Below are positions 7,235 through 15,777 of a stretch of DNA of 64,000 bases, piece by piece. The number at the start of each line of letters is the position of its first letter. Position 1 is the stretch's first letter. Source of the stretch: Cribrihabitans_A pelagius (GTDB taxonomy: Bacteria > Pseudomonadota > Alphaproteobacteria > Rhodobacterales > Rhodobacteraceae); contig NZ_JBMERR010000009.1 in assembly GCF_048820915.1 (NCBI RefSeq), forward strand, positions 107,940 to 171,939, in the 5' to 3' direction. Under the pieces are notes generated by a model, which saw nothing but the letters and a program-made list of their open reading frames with translations, had not been told where the DNA came from and did no database searches. Position numbers and translations under genes: made by a program.

Positions 7235-9157
7235 ATGACCACCGCTCGAACCGCACGGACCGCGGCGCAGGCGCGCGCCGTGCCGGCGCAAACCCCGGCC
7301 AAGGGCCTCACCGCGCTGATGTTCGGCCTGATCCTCGCACTGGCCGCGGCCACCCTGGCCCGGGCCGAGGAGGCGATCATCAAGGCGCATGGCTTTGCCG
7401 AGTTCGGGGAGCTCAAGTACCCCGAAGGCTTTGACCATTTCGACTACGTCAACCCGGAGGCCCCCAAGGGCGGCGAGCTGTCGATCTCCGCGGTCGGCAC
7501 CTTCGACAGCATGAACCCCTACACCCGCAAGGGCCGCGCCGGGGCGCTGTCCTCGGCGCATTTCGAAAGCCTGCTGGTGGAATCCTACGACGAGCCCGGC
7601 GCCTACTACGGGCTCTTGGCCGAAAGCCTGGAATACCCAGAAAGCCAGGACTGGGTGATCTTCAACCTTCGCCCCGAGGCGCGTTTCTCCGATGGCACGC
7701 CGGTGACCGCCGAGGACGTGGTCTTCTCCCACAACATCCTGCTGGACCAGGGCCTGCAATCCTACGCCGAAGCGGTGCGCAAGCGCATCCCCAAGGCCGA
7801 GGCGCTGGGCCCGCACCGGGTGAAGTTCCACTTCTCGCCCGATTTCCCGCGCCGCGCGATGATCACCCAGGTCGGCGGCACGCCGGTGTTCTCCAAGGCC
7901 TGGTTCGAGGCCGATCCCGAAAACCGCCGCCTGGACGAGCCGCGGCTTGACCCCGGCATCGGTTCCGGGCCTTATGTTCTGGAAGACCTCGACATCAACC
8001 AGCGCATCACCTACCGCCGCAATCCGGACTACTGGGGCGCGGATCTGAACGTGAACGTGGGCCGCCACAACTACGACCGCATCCGGATCGAGTATTTCGG
8101 CGACAGCGTCGCCGCGATGGAGGGCTTCAAGGCCGGCGTCTACACCATGCGCCCCGAGAACAACTCCAAAAGCTGGGCCACAGCCTATGACTTCGACGCC
8201 GTCGCCGCGGGCCATGTGGTAAGGGACGAAATCCCCGACGGCAACGTGCCCGCCGCCAATGGCTTTGTGATGAACCTGCTGAAGCCCAAATTCCAGGACA
8301 TCCGCGTGCGCGAGGCGATGCAACTGGCTTTCAATTTCGAGTGGACCAACGAAAGCCTGCAATACGGGCTGTTCAGGCAGCGCCATTCCTTCTGGCAGGA
8401 CAGCGCGCTGGAGGCCAAGGGCCTGCCCGAGGGCCGCGAACTGGAAGTGCTGGAGGCGCTGGGCGATCAGATCGACCCGTCGATCCTGACCTCGGAGCCG
8501 GTGATGGCGCATGCCTCCAACGCTTCCCGCCCCGGCGACCGCAAGAACCTGCGCCGCGCGATGAAGCTGCTGGACGAAGCAGGCTGGGCCGTTGGCGATG
8601 ACGGCATGCGCCGCAATGCGCAAGGCAAGGCGCTGAAGGTCGAATTCCTCGCCGACAGCCCCACCATCGAACGCATCGTGCAGCCCTATGTTGCCAATCT
8701 GCGCAGCATGGGGGTGGACGCCGCGCTGAGCCGGGTCGACTACGCCCAATACACCAGCCGCCGCCGCGAGAAGGAGTTCGATATCATCTCCGCCGCTTAC
8801 CCGATGGCGCTGGAGCCCTCGACCGGGCTTTACCAGCAGTTCGGCTCGGAAGCGCATAAATTTTCCGTCTTCAACCCCGCAGGCCTGGCCGATCCGGCCG
8901 TGGACACGCTGATCGGCAATATCGTCGAGGCCAAAACCCAGGAGGAGCTGCACGCCAATGCCCGCGCGCTCGACCGGGTGCTGCGCGCCAAGCGGTTCCA
9001 GGTGCCCGCCTGGTATCTGGACGTGAACTGGATGGCGTACTGGGACATGTACCGCTATCCGGAGAACCTGCCGCCCTTCGACACCGGCATGCTCGACATC
9101 TGGTGGATCGACGCCGTCCGCGAGGCGGAACTCAAAGCCGCCGGCGCGCTGCGGTAA
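7235..9157 (+). CDS. yejA: Extracellular solute-binding protein, family 5 (YejA-like)
   Basis: 640 residues. Periplasmic receptor of an oligopeptide ABC importer. A long basic N-region precedes a signal peptide core LMFGLILALAAATLARA ending near residue 45. The mature protein opens HGFAEFGELKYPEGFDHFDY, wording specific to YejA relatives. The SBP-family-5 fold follows, with FNLRPEARFSDGTPVTAEDV at about 143-162. The SD GGAGG lies about 10 bases before the ATG. It is first in the operon with the permeases and ATPase. In enteric bacteria the Yej system imports peptides including microcin C; the substrate here is not known. Confidence 0.92.
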   Translation: MTTARTARTAAQARAVPAQTPAKGLTALMFGLILALAAATLARAEEAIIKAHGFAEFGELKYPEGFDHFDYVNPEAPKGGELSISAVGTFDSMNPYTRKGRAGALSSAHFESLLVESYDEPGAYYGLLAESLEYPESQDWVIFNLRPEARFSDGTPVTAEDVVFSHNILLDQGLQSYAEAVRKRIPKAEALGPHRVKFHFSPDFPRRAMITQVGGTPVFSKAWFEADPENRRLDEPRLDPGIGSGPYVLEDLDINQRITYRRNPDYWGADLNVNVGRHNYDRIRIEYFGDSVAAMEGFKAGVYTMRPENNSKSWATAYDFDAVAAGHVVRDEIPDGNVPAANGFVMNLLKPKFQDIRVREAMQLAFNFEWTNESLQYGLFRQRHSFWQDSALEAKGLPEGRELEVLEALGDQIDPSILTSEPVMAHASNASRPGDRKNLRRAMKLLDEAGWAVGDDGMRRNAQGKALKVEFLADSPTIERIVQPYVANLRSMGVDAALSRVDYAQYTSRRREKEFDIISAAYPMALEPSTGLYQQFGSEAHKFSVFNPAGLADPAVDTLIGNIVEAKTQEELHANARALDRVLRAKRFQVPAWYLDVNWMAYWDMYRYPENLPPFDTGMLDIWWIDAVREAELKAAGALR

Positions 9158-9166
9158 GGACCCCTC

Positions 9167-10252
9167 ATGGCCGCCTATATCCTGAGACGCCTCTTGCTGG
9201 TGATCCCGACGCTGTTCGGCATCCTGGTGGTGAATTTCGTGCTGGTGCAATTTGTGCCCGGCGGGCCGGTGGAGCAGATCATCGCGCAGCTGGAAGGCGG
9301 CGGTGACGTCTTCGAAGGCTTCGCCGGCGGCGGCGGCGATGCCGGCACCGAAACCATCGGCGCCAACGAGAACTACGCCGGCCGCCAGGGCCTGCCGCCC
9401 GAGCTGATCGCCGAGCTGGAACAGCAGTTCGGCCTCGACAAGCCGCCGCTGGAACGGTTCGTCACCATGCTGTGGAACTACATGCAGTTCGATTTCGGAG
9501 AAAGCTACTTCCGCAAAATCGAGGTGACCGAGCTGGTGCTGGAAAAGATGCCGGTGTCGATCTCGCTCGGCCTGTGGTCGACGCTGATTGCCTATCTGAT
9601 CTCGATCCCCATGGGCATCCGCAAGGCGCTCACAGACGGCTCGCGCTTTGACACCTGGACCTCGGGGCTGATCATCTCGGCCTACGCGATCCCGGCCTTC
9701 CTGTTCGCGATCCTTTTGCTGGTGCTGTTTGCCGGCGGCTCCTACTGGCAGGTCTTCCCGCTGAGGGGCCTCACCTCCGACAACTGGGAGCAGTTGAGCC
9801 TCCTCGGCAAGATCGGCGATTACTTCTGGCACATCGCCTTGCCGGTGCTGGCCTCCACCATTGGCGCCTTCGCGACGCTGACGCTGCTGACCAAGAACTC
9901 CTTCCTGGACGAGATCAAGAAACACTACGTGATGACCGCCCGTGCCAAGGGGCTGAGCGAGAACCGGGTGCTCTATGGCCATGTCTTCCGCAACGCGATG
10001 CTGATCGTGATTGCGGGCTTTCCTTCGGTCTTCATCGGCATCTTCTTCTCCGGCTCGCTGATCATCGAGACGATCTTCTCGCTCGACGGGCTTGGCCGGC
10101 TGGGGTTCGAGGCGGCGGTGGCGCGCGATTATCCGGTGATCTTCGGCACGCTGTTTATCTTCGGCCTGATGAGCCTGGTGGTCGGCATCCTGTCGGACCT
10201 GATGTATGTGCTGGTCGACCCGCGCATCGACTTCGAGAAGCGGGAGGGCTAA
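9167..10252 (+). CDS. yejB: Oligopeptide ABC transporter permease YejB
   Basis: 361 residues, 9 bases after yejA. Binding-protein-dependent permease: first helix MAAYILRRLLLVIPTLFGI, a periplasmic stretch (about 40-110) with Gly-rich GGGGDAG, then the remaining helices. The cytoplasmic EAA loop reads YVMTARAKGLSENRVLYGHV, which contacts the ATPase. The C-terminus VLVDPRIDFEKREG is typical of YejB. It forms the transmembrane pore with YejE. Confidence 0.92.
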   Translation: MAAYILRRLLLVIPTLFGILVVNFVLVQFVPGGPVEQIIAQLEGGGDVFEGFAGGGGDAGTETIGANENYAGRQGLPPELIAELEQQFGLDKPPLERFVTMLWNYMQFDFGESYFRKIEVTELVLEKMPVSISLGLWSTLIAYLISIPMGIRKALTDGSRFDTWTSGLIISAYAIPAFLFAILLLVLFAGGSYWQVFPLRGLTSDNWEQLSLLGKIGDYFWHIALPVLASTIGAFATLTLLTKNSFLDEIKKHYVMTARAKGLSENRVLYGHVFRNAMLIVIAGFPSVFIGIFFSGSLIIETIFSLDGLGRLGFEAAVARDYPVIFGTLFIFGLMSLVVGILSDLMYVLVDPRIDFEKREG

Positions 10253-10255
10253 GGC

Positions 10256-11362
10256 ATGGCGCTTTCCCCCCTCAACCAGCGCCGCTGGAACAACTTCCGC
10301 CGCAACAAGCGCGCCTTCTGGTCGATGATCATTTTCACCGTGCTCTTCGTTCTGTCGCTGTTTGCCGAGTTTATCGCCAACGACAAGCCGATCCTCGCCA
10401 GCTACCGCGGCGAGCTCTACGCGCCGGTGTTCAACTTCTACCCCGAGACCACCTTTGGCGGCGATTTCCAGACCGAGGCGATCTACAGCGACCCCGAGGT
10501 TGAATGCCTGATCCGCTCCGGCGGCATCGAGGATTGTTTCGACACGCCCGATGAGATCCTCGAAGAGATCGCCGCCGGCACTTACGCGGCCGAGGGCTTT
10601 GCCGAGGGCTGGACCCTCTGGCCGCCGATCCCCTACAGCTTCAACACCACCGTGGACCGGCCCGGTGCCGCGCCGCTGCCGCCCAGCGGGCACAACCTGC
10701 TGGGCACCGACGATACCAAGCGCGATGTGCTGGCGCGGGTGATCTACGGCTTCCGCCTGTCGATCCTCTTCACCCTGATCGTGACGGGTGCCGCCACCGT
10801 GCTCGGCATCCTCGCCGGTGCGGTGCAGGGCTATTTCGGCGGCTGGGTGGATCTGCTGTTCCAGCGCATCATCGAGATCTGGAGCTCCACCCCGACGCTT
10901 TACGTCATCATCATCATGTTCGCGATCTTGGGGCGCAGCTTCTGGCTGTTGGTGTTCCTGATGGTGCTGTTCGGCTGGACCGCGCTGGTCGGCGTGGTGA
11001 GGGCCGAGTTCCTGCGCGCCCGCAATCTGGAATACGTGCGCGCCGCCAAGGCGCTGGGGGTCGGCAACATGACCATCATGTTCCGTCACATGCTGCCGAA
11101 CGCTATGGTAGCGACGCTGACCATGATGCCGTTCATCGTGACCGGCACCATCTCGGCCCTCGCAGGCCTCGATTTCCTCGGCTTCGGCCTGCCGTCCTCG
11201 GCGCCCTCCCTGGGCGAGCTGACGCTTCAGGCCAAGCAGAACCTGGAGGCGCCCTGGCTCGCCTTCACCGCGTTTTTCACCTTTGCCATCATGCTGTCGC
11301 TCCTCGTGTTCATCTTCGAGGGCGTGCGTGATGCCTTCGACCCGCGGAAGACGTTTGCATGA
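10256..11362 (+). CDS. yejE: Oligopeptide ABC transporter permease YejE
   Basis: 368 residues, 3 bases after yejB. It opens with the YejE signature NQRRWNNFRRNKRAFWSMII, a basic cytoplasmic tail leading into helix 1. A large periplasmic loop (about 40-150) includes the DppC-type PPSGHNLLGTDDTKRDVLAR. The EAA loop is YVRAAKALGVGNMTIMFRHM. Its C-terminus is followed by 160 non-coding bases with strong hairpins before the ATPase gene, an unusually large gap for this operon. Confidence 0.92.
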   Translation: MALSPLNQRRWNNFRRNKRAFWSMIIFTVLFVLSLFAEFIANDKPILASYRGELYAPVFNFYPETTFGGDFQTEAIYSDPEVECLIRSGGIEDCFDTPDEILEEIAAGTYAAEGFAEGWTLWPPIPYSFNTTVDRPGAAPLPPSGHNLLGTDDTKRDVLARVIYGFRLSILFTLIVTGAATVLGILAGAVQGYFGGWVDLLFQRIIEIWSSTPTLYVIIIMFAILGRSFWLLVFLMVLFGWTALVGVVRAEFLRARNLEYVRAAKALGVGNMTIMFRHMLPNAMVATLTMMPFIVTGTISALAGLDFLGFGLPSSAPSLGELTLQAKQNLEAPWLAFTAFFTFAIMLSLLVFIFEGVRDAFDPRKTFA

Positions 11363-11387
11363 GCGAACCCGGCGCCATTAAAGTGTC

Positions 11388-11491
11388 CTGCCCGGCGGCA
11401 CGCCGGGCAGTGCCCGGCCGCCCCGTTTTGCCGGAGGCAAACCTCCGGTTTGACGGGCGGGCACTTCGTTTCCGCCCGCGGCCGGGCACTG
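11388..11491. repeat. Nested inverted-repeat element between yejE and yejF
   Basis: Three structures are stacked here. CTGCCCGGCG (11388-11397), loop GCA, CGCCGGGCAG is a perfect 10-bp hairpin. AGTGCCCGGCCG (11409-11420) pairs perfectly with CGGCCGGGCACT (11480-11491). Inside that is CCGGAGG-CAAA-CCTCCGG, then GACGGGCGGGC facing GCCCGC stretches. The element could stabilise the upstream permease mRNA or attenuate yejF transcription. No function is shown by sequence alone. Confidence 0.7.
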
Positions 11492-11522
11492 CCCTCAACG
11501 CAAATTTGCCCGGGAAGACGTC

Positions 11523-13115
11523 ATGACCACGACAAACGCCCCCCTCCTGAACGTAAAAAACCTCCGCGTCTCCTTCCGCCAGGACGGCAAGCTGACGCAG
11601 GCCGTGCGCGGCGTCTCCTTCTCGGTGGGGCGCGGCGAGACTGTCGCGCTGGTGGGCGAGAGCGGGTCGGGCAAATCCGTCTCCGCGCTCTCCACCGTGT
11701 CGCTGCTGGGCGACAGCGCCCAGGTCGAAGGCTCCGTCACCTACAAGGGCGTTGAGATGGTCGGCGCCAGCGAGAAGCACCTGATGAAGGTGCGCGGCAA
11801 TGACATCAGCTTCATCTTCCAGGAGCCGATGACCTCGCTGAACCCCTTGCACACCATCGAGCGCCAGCTCTCGGAATCGCTCGCGCTGCACCAGGGGCTG
11901 GCCGGGCAGGCGGCGCGGGCACGCATTCTGGAACTGATGGAGAAGGTGGGCATCCGCGACGCCGAAAGCCGGCTGGGCGCCTACCCGCACCAGCTGTCGG
12001 GCGGCCAGCGCCAGCGGGTGATGATCGCCATGGCGCTCGCCAACAAGCCCGACATCCTGATCGCCGACGAGCCGACCACCGCGCTCGACGTCACCATCCA
12101 GGCGCAGATCCTCGACCTCCTGGCGGAGCTGAAGGAGAGCGAGGGCATGGGGCTGCTGTTCATTACCCATGACCTCGGCATCGTGCGCCGCATCGCCGAC
12201 CGGGTCTGCGTGATGAGGGACGGTGAGATCGTCGAGGAAGGCCCGGCCGCCGGGATCTTCGCCAACCCGCAGCACCCCTACACCCGGAAACTCCTCGCCG
12301 CCCAGCCCACGGGCCACCCGCCGCCAATCCCCGAAGGCGCAGAGGAGCTGGTCACGGCAGAGAATCTCAAGGTCTGGTTCCCGGTGCAGAAGGGGCTGCT
12401 GAAACGCACGGTCGGCCACGTGAAGGCGGTGAACCCCGTCAGCCTGTCGGTCAGGGCGGGGGAGACGCTGGGCATTGTCGGCGAAAGCGGCTCGGGCAAG
12501 ACCACACTGGCGCTGGCGATCATGCGGCTCATCGCTTCCGAAGGTGCTGTGGCCTTCCAGGGCCAGGACCTGCGCAAGTGGTCGACCAGAAATTTGCGCC
12601 GCCTGCGCAAGGACATGCAGATCGTGTTCCAGGATCCCTTCGGATCGCTCAGCCCGCGGATGACCTGCGCGCAGATCATCTCCGAAGGGCTCGCGATTCA
12701 CAAGGTCGACCGCCACCGCAACCCCCGCGAACTGGTGGCCGAGGTGATGCAGGAGGTCGGGCTCGACCCGGCGGCGATGGACCGCTACCCGCATGAATTC
12801 TCCGGCGGCCAGCGCCAGCGCATCGCGATTGCCCGCGCCATGGTGCTGCGCCCCAAGCTGGTGGTCCTGGACGAGCCCACTTCAGCGCTGGACATGACGG
12901 TGCAAGTGCAGATCGTCGACCTCTTGCGCGACCTGCAGGCGCGCTACGGGCTGGCCTATCTGTTCATCTCGCACGATCTGAACGTGGTGCGGGCGATGTC
13001 GCATCATGTGATGGTGATGAACCAGGGCGATGTGGTGGAGACCGGCCCGGCCGAGGCGCTGTTTGCCGCGCCCCGGGCCGATTACACCCGCAGGCTGCTG
13101 GCCGCCGCGGTCTGA
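11523..13115 (+). CDS. yejF: Oligopeptide ABC transporter ATP-binding protein YejF (two NBDs fused)
   Basis: 530 residues with two complete nucleotide-binding domains. Domain 1: Walker A GESGSGKS (about 42-49), signature LSGGQRQRV, Walker B ILIADEPT. Domain 2: Walker A GESGSGKT (about 320-327), signature FSGGQRQRI, Walker B LVVLDEPT. The C-terminal extension of each domain has the oligopeptide-type PYTRKLLAA or DYTRRLLAA. The fusion is normal for YejF. It energises YejB/YejE at the inner membrane. A GC-rich imperfect hairpin without a T-run follows at about 13116-13160. Confidence 0.95.
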   Translation: MTTTNAPLLNVKNLRVSFRQDGKLTQAVRGVSFSVGRGETVALVGESGSGKSVSALSTVSLLGDSAQVEGSVTYKGVEMVGASEKHLMKVRGNDISFIFQEPMTSLNPLHTIERQLSESLALHQGLAGQAARARILELMEKVGIRDAESRLGAYPHQLSGGQRQRVMIAMALANKPDILIADEPTTALDVTIQAQILDLLAELKESEGMGLLFITHDLGIVRRIADRVCVMRDGEIVEEGPAAGIFANPQHPYTRKLLAAQPTGHPPPIPEGAEELVTAENLKVWFPVQKGLLKRTVGHVKAVNPVSLSVRAGETLGIVGESGSGKTTLALAIMRLIASEGAVAFQGQDLRKWSTRNLRRLRKDMQIVFQDPFGSLSPRMTCAQIISEGLAIHKVDRHRNPRELVAEVMQEVGLDPAAMDRYPHEFSGGQRQRIAIARAMVLRPKLVVLDEPTSALDMTVQVQIVDLLRDLQARYGLAYLFISHDLNVVRAMSHHVMVMNQGDVVETGPAEALFAAPRADYTRRLLAAAV

Positions 13116-13218
13116 CGCGCGGCGGCCGGGCCGTGGTTGTCTTTCCGGCCGGCCGCGCTGCCCCCGCGGGCATAATCCGGTTGTTCAGAAAGTCGCGGAT
13201 TTGTGATAAGTTCACTAA

Positions 13219-13992
13219 ATGAACACAACCACGATGGATCTTCTGGACCAATTCGCCGCCGCTGAGGGCGACGCTGACTGCTGGCGGATTGCCAACGCAG
13301 CGATGGCGGGGCTAGGGGCTTCGGCCGTGAACGTGGCCGAGGTCGGCATCGGCAGTCCGGAGCTGTTCTGGTGGAAAAGCTCGATGAGCCAGCAGGTTGT
13401 GAGCCACTACGTGGAGAAGCGGTTTCAGGAGGTCGACTATTTCGTCACTCAGGCCGGGCAAGCGAACTACACGCCCGCGATGCTGCCCGGCATGACGGAG
13501 CGCAGCAATACCGAGTGCCCCAGGTTCCTCGACCTGAACCGGACGCTGTATGACGCAGGTTTCACCTTTGGGTATGTGCAGCATTTCTCCGGCGCCGCGC
13601 CGGGACGGTGCAAGCTGGTCACCTTCTGCTCGGGAGAGGACCCGCGGACCTTCAAACCGGCGCAGCTGCATCGAATCCGCACCGCGGCGATGGCGGTTGC
13701 CGCCTTTGTCGGCCCGCCCGGCGGCGGTGACCCCGCGGCAGTGCCGCTCGGGCCTGCCGGGGCAGCGGCGCAGGCGGACGACGGAGTCAGCCTGACCGGG
13801 CGCGAACGGCAGGTGCTGGCCCTGCTGGCGGACGGCTTCCTCAACGCCGGTATCGCCCACCGGCTGGACATCGCCGAGGTCACGGTGCGCAAGACGCTGC
13901 TGTCGGCGCGCCGCAAGCTGGGTGCAAAGACCCGGGAACAGGCGCTGGCCCAAGCGATCCAGCTCGGCCTGCTGGATGCAGCCGGCGGGTGA
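13219..13992 (+). CDS. LuxR-type transcriptional regulator (solo)
   Basis: 257 residues. The N-terminal half resembles an autoinducer-binding domain: SHYVEKRFQEVDYFV retains the Tyr/Phe and Asp of the acyl-homoserine lactone pocket, but the usual Pro after Asp is Tyr, and the conserved Trp of the PxxW element is not seen (ANYTPAML). The C-terminal GerE-type helix-turn-helix (about 192-250) reads LTGRERQVLALLADG, then TVRKTLLSARRKLG. No luxI-like synthase is in the window. The start has no clear SD (TTGTGATAAGTTCACTAA precedes it). Quorum-signal, other ligand or ligand-free action are all possible. Confidence 0.85.
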   Translation: MNTTTMDLLDQFAAAEGDADCWRIANAAMAGLGASAVNVAEVGIGSPELFWWKSSMSQQVVSHYVEKRFQEVDYFVTQAGQANYTPAMLPGMTERSNTECPRFLDLNRTLYDAGFTFGYVQHFSGAAPGRCKLVTFCSGEDPRTFKPAQLHRIRTAAMAVAAFVGPPGGGDPAAVPLGPAGAAAQADDGVSLTGRERQVLALLADGFLNAGIAHRLDIAEVTVRKTLLSARRKLGAKTREQALAQAIQLGLLDAAGG

Positions 13993-13999
13993 AGCGGCC

Positions 14000-14032
14000 T
14001 TAAAAGACGGGCCGGAACCAGGTTCCGGCCCG
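14000..14032 (-). terminator. Strong hairpin with T-run on the minus strand
   Basis: CGGGCCGGAACC (14008-14019), one-base centre, GGTTCCGGCCCG (14021-14032) form a perfect 12-bp inverted repeat. On the minus strand it is followed by TCTTTTAA, so it ends a leftward transcript. No clear leftward gene lies between it and the hemN stop at 14333, which raises the question of what it terminates. It may also serve luxR from the other side as a 3' stabiliser. Confidence 0.6.
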
Positions 14033-14230
14033 CATCTTGGTAAAGGTTCTGGTGCTTGCAAATTCCTCTGCGGCACGGGCGGTGAAGGACCCCGCGGCCG
14101 GCTGGCGCCCCCGCAGCGCAGCCCGGACTGACCATGTCCGGAGCCTTTGCTGCTGAAGATCGGGAAGCTGCCCGGGGCCGCAGGCGTGCATCCTGTCGGC
14201 CAATCGTGCAATCACCCCCCTGACGCCCAA
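14000..14230 (-). CDS. Possible small ORF ending in the terminator
   Basis: An open frame of 76 codons ends GTWFRPVF with its TAA in the T-run of the 14000-14032 hairpin. The last 32 residues (SFTARAAEEFASTRTFTKM and onward) look protein-like, while the first half is Gly/Arg/Pro-rich and unconvincing. No SD is seen at the first ATG; a start at 14193 (MHACG) is also possible. I do not recognise it. It may be a real short protein, the tail of a decayed gene, or the 3' part of a small RNA. Confidence 0.25.
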   Translation of the reverse strand: MGVRGVIARLADRMHACGPGQLPDLQQQRLRTWSVRAALRGRQPAAGSFTARAAEEFASTRTFTKMRAGTWFRPVF

Positions 14231-14332
14231 TCAGTCTAGCCGCGCACCGGCCTGAGCATCCACCTATCGATACCGATAAGGTACCGTAAAAGTTGTGCCG
14301 CACCAGCCCGTTAAGGGCCATTTAGGAACGCT

Positions 14333-15691
14333 TCAGACTGCCGGGCTGTGCCCCGCCGGATGCACCGCGTAGGCGTCAAAGCTGCGCGCGATCATCCGGG
14401 TAAGCGGCCGAGCCTGCGGCGGGATCGCCAGGCCTTGCGCCGTGCGCGAGAGCAGGCCCGGAAACGCCGCCTCCGCCGCGTCCATCAGCTGGTCGAGCCG
14501 GTCCGCTGCGGCAGCGCCGAACCGCGCCAGAACCGCAGCCCGGCTGATCCGGAAATCGCACATCAAGGCTTCGATCAGCGTGCCGCGCAGCACATCCTCG
14601 CCTGCGAACGCATGGCCCTGCGCGGTGGCGAGCCGCCCGGCCGTGACCGCGCGCGCATAGTCCGAAGTGGCGGACGCGTTCTGCGCATAGCCTTGCGGAA
14701 AACGCGAGATCGCTGAGGCGCCGATCCCGATCAGCACCTCCGCCGGATCGTCGGTATAGCCCTGGAAGCTGCGCCGGAGCCGCCCCGCGCCTTCCGCCTG
14801 TGCCAGCCCGTCTTCGGGGCGGGCAAAATGGTCGATGCCGATCTCCCGATAGCCATCCCAGCGGAACAGCCGCCGGGCAGTCTCGAACAAGTCCAGCCGC
14901 GCCTCGGGCGTGGGCAGCTGGTCGGTGCGGATCATCCCCTGCCGCCGCGCCATCCAGGGCACATGCGCATAGCCGAGAACTGCCACCCGGTCCGGGCTCA
15001 GCGACAACAGCTTCTGCACGCTGGCAGTGAGCCGCGCCGGGGTCTGCTGCGGCAGGCCAAAGAGGATATCGGCGCTGAGGCTTTTGACGCCAAGTGCGCG
15101 CAGCTGCCCGATCACCGCGCGGGTCGTCCCGAAGCTCTGCACCCGGCCGATCGCTTGCTGGATCTGCGGGTCGAAGTCCTGCACCCCGACCGAGGCGCGG
15201 GTCATCCCCGCCGCCGCCAGCGCCTCCAGCCGCCGCGGGCCGCAATCCGTCGGGTCGACTTCCACCGAGAACTCCGCGCCCGGGGCCAGCGGCAGCACCG
15301 CGGTGATTCGCCCGGCCAGCTGCGCGATCATAGCGGCATCGAGAATCGTCGGCGTGCCGCCGCCCCAATGCAGCCGCGCCAGCCGCACCCCCGCGGGCAG
15401 CCGGGCTGCGACAATCGCCAGCTCGGCCTCCAAGAGCCGGAGGTAGGCCGCCACCGGCTCCATCGACCGGGTGCCCTGTGTGCGGCAGGCGCAGAACCAG
15501 CACAGCCTGCGGCAGAAGGGCACATGCACGTATAGCGAGATCTGCGCCCCCTCCGGCACCGCCTCCAGCCAGCCGCCGGTCTCAGCCGGGCCAATGGCGG
15601 CACTGAACTGCGGGGCGGCCGGGTAGCTGGTATAGCGCGGCACCCGGGCGTCGAAGAGTCCCAGCCGGGCCAATTGTGATTTCTGATCCAT
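14333..15691 (-). CDS. hemN: Oxygen-independent coproporphyrinogen III oxidase
   Basis: 452 residues. Radical-SAM enzyme that decarboxylates coproporphyrinogen III to protoporphyrinogen IX without oxygen. HVPFCRRLCWFCAC places Cys60, Cys64 and Cys67 as the [4Fe-4S] ligands and Cys69 as the extra HemN cysteine. HWGGGTPTIL follows as the SAM-binding block. The full length and C-terminal domain match true HemN rather than the shorter HemW. It is divergent from fnrL with one FNR box between them, so anaerobic induction by FnrL is very likely. Its aerobic counterpart hemF is at 36057. Confidence 0.95.
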   Translation of the reverse strand: MDQKSQLARLGLFDARVPRYTSYPAAPQFSAAIGPAETGGWLEAVPEGAQISLYVHVPFCRRLCWFCACRTQGTRSMEPVAAYLRLLEAELAIVAARLPAGVRLARLHWGGGTPTILDAAMIAQLAGRITAVLPLAPGAEFSVEVDPTDCGPRRLEALAAAGMTRASVGVQDFDPQIQQAIGRVQSFGTTRAVIGQLRALGVKSLSADILFGLPQQTPARLTASVQKLLSLSPDRVAVLGYAHVPWMARRQGMIRTDQLPTPEARLDLFETARRLFRWDGYREIGIDHFARPEDGLAQAEGAGRLRRSFQGYTDDPAEVLIGIGASAISRFPQGYAQNASATSDYARAVTAGRLATAQGHAFAGEDVLRGTLIEALMCDFRISRAAVLARFGAAAADRLDQLMDAAEAAFPGLLSRTAQGLAIPPQARPLTRMIARSFDAYAVHPAGHSPAV

Positions 15692-15726
15692 TCCTTTAGC
15701 CTAGGCGGCGCTTGCCGAGGCAGGCT

Positions 15727-15740
15727 TTGACCCAGATCAA
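15727..15740. promoter_or_regulatory. FNR box between hemN and fnrL
   Basis: TTGACCCAGATCAA matches the TTGAT-N4-ATCAA consensus at 9 of 10 specified positions. It lies 36 bases from the hemN start and 38 from the fnrL start, so one site can serve both and give FnrL autoregulation. Confidence 0.85.
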
Positions 15741-15777
15741 GCGGACCCTTTCCCCCTATCCCGAACGGACCTCGCCC

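Noticed and set aside
6998..11089. A very long open frame on the minus strand across the yej operon
   Set aside because: It is opposite well-supported genes, rich in His, Gln, Arg and Asp as expected from GC-rich antisense frames, and has no SD or domain.
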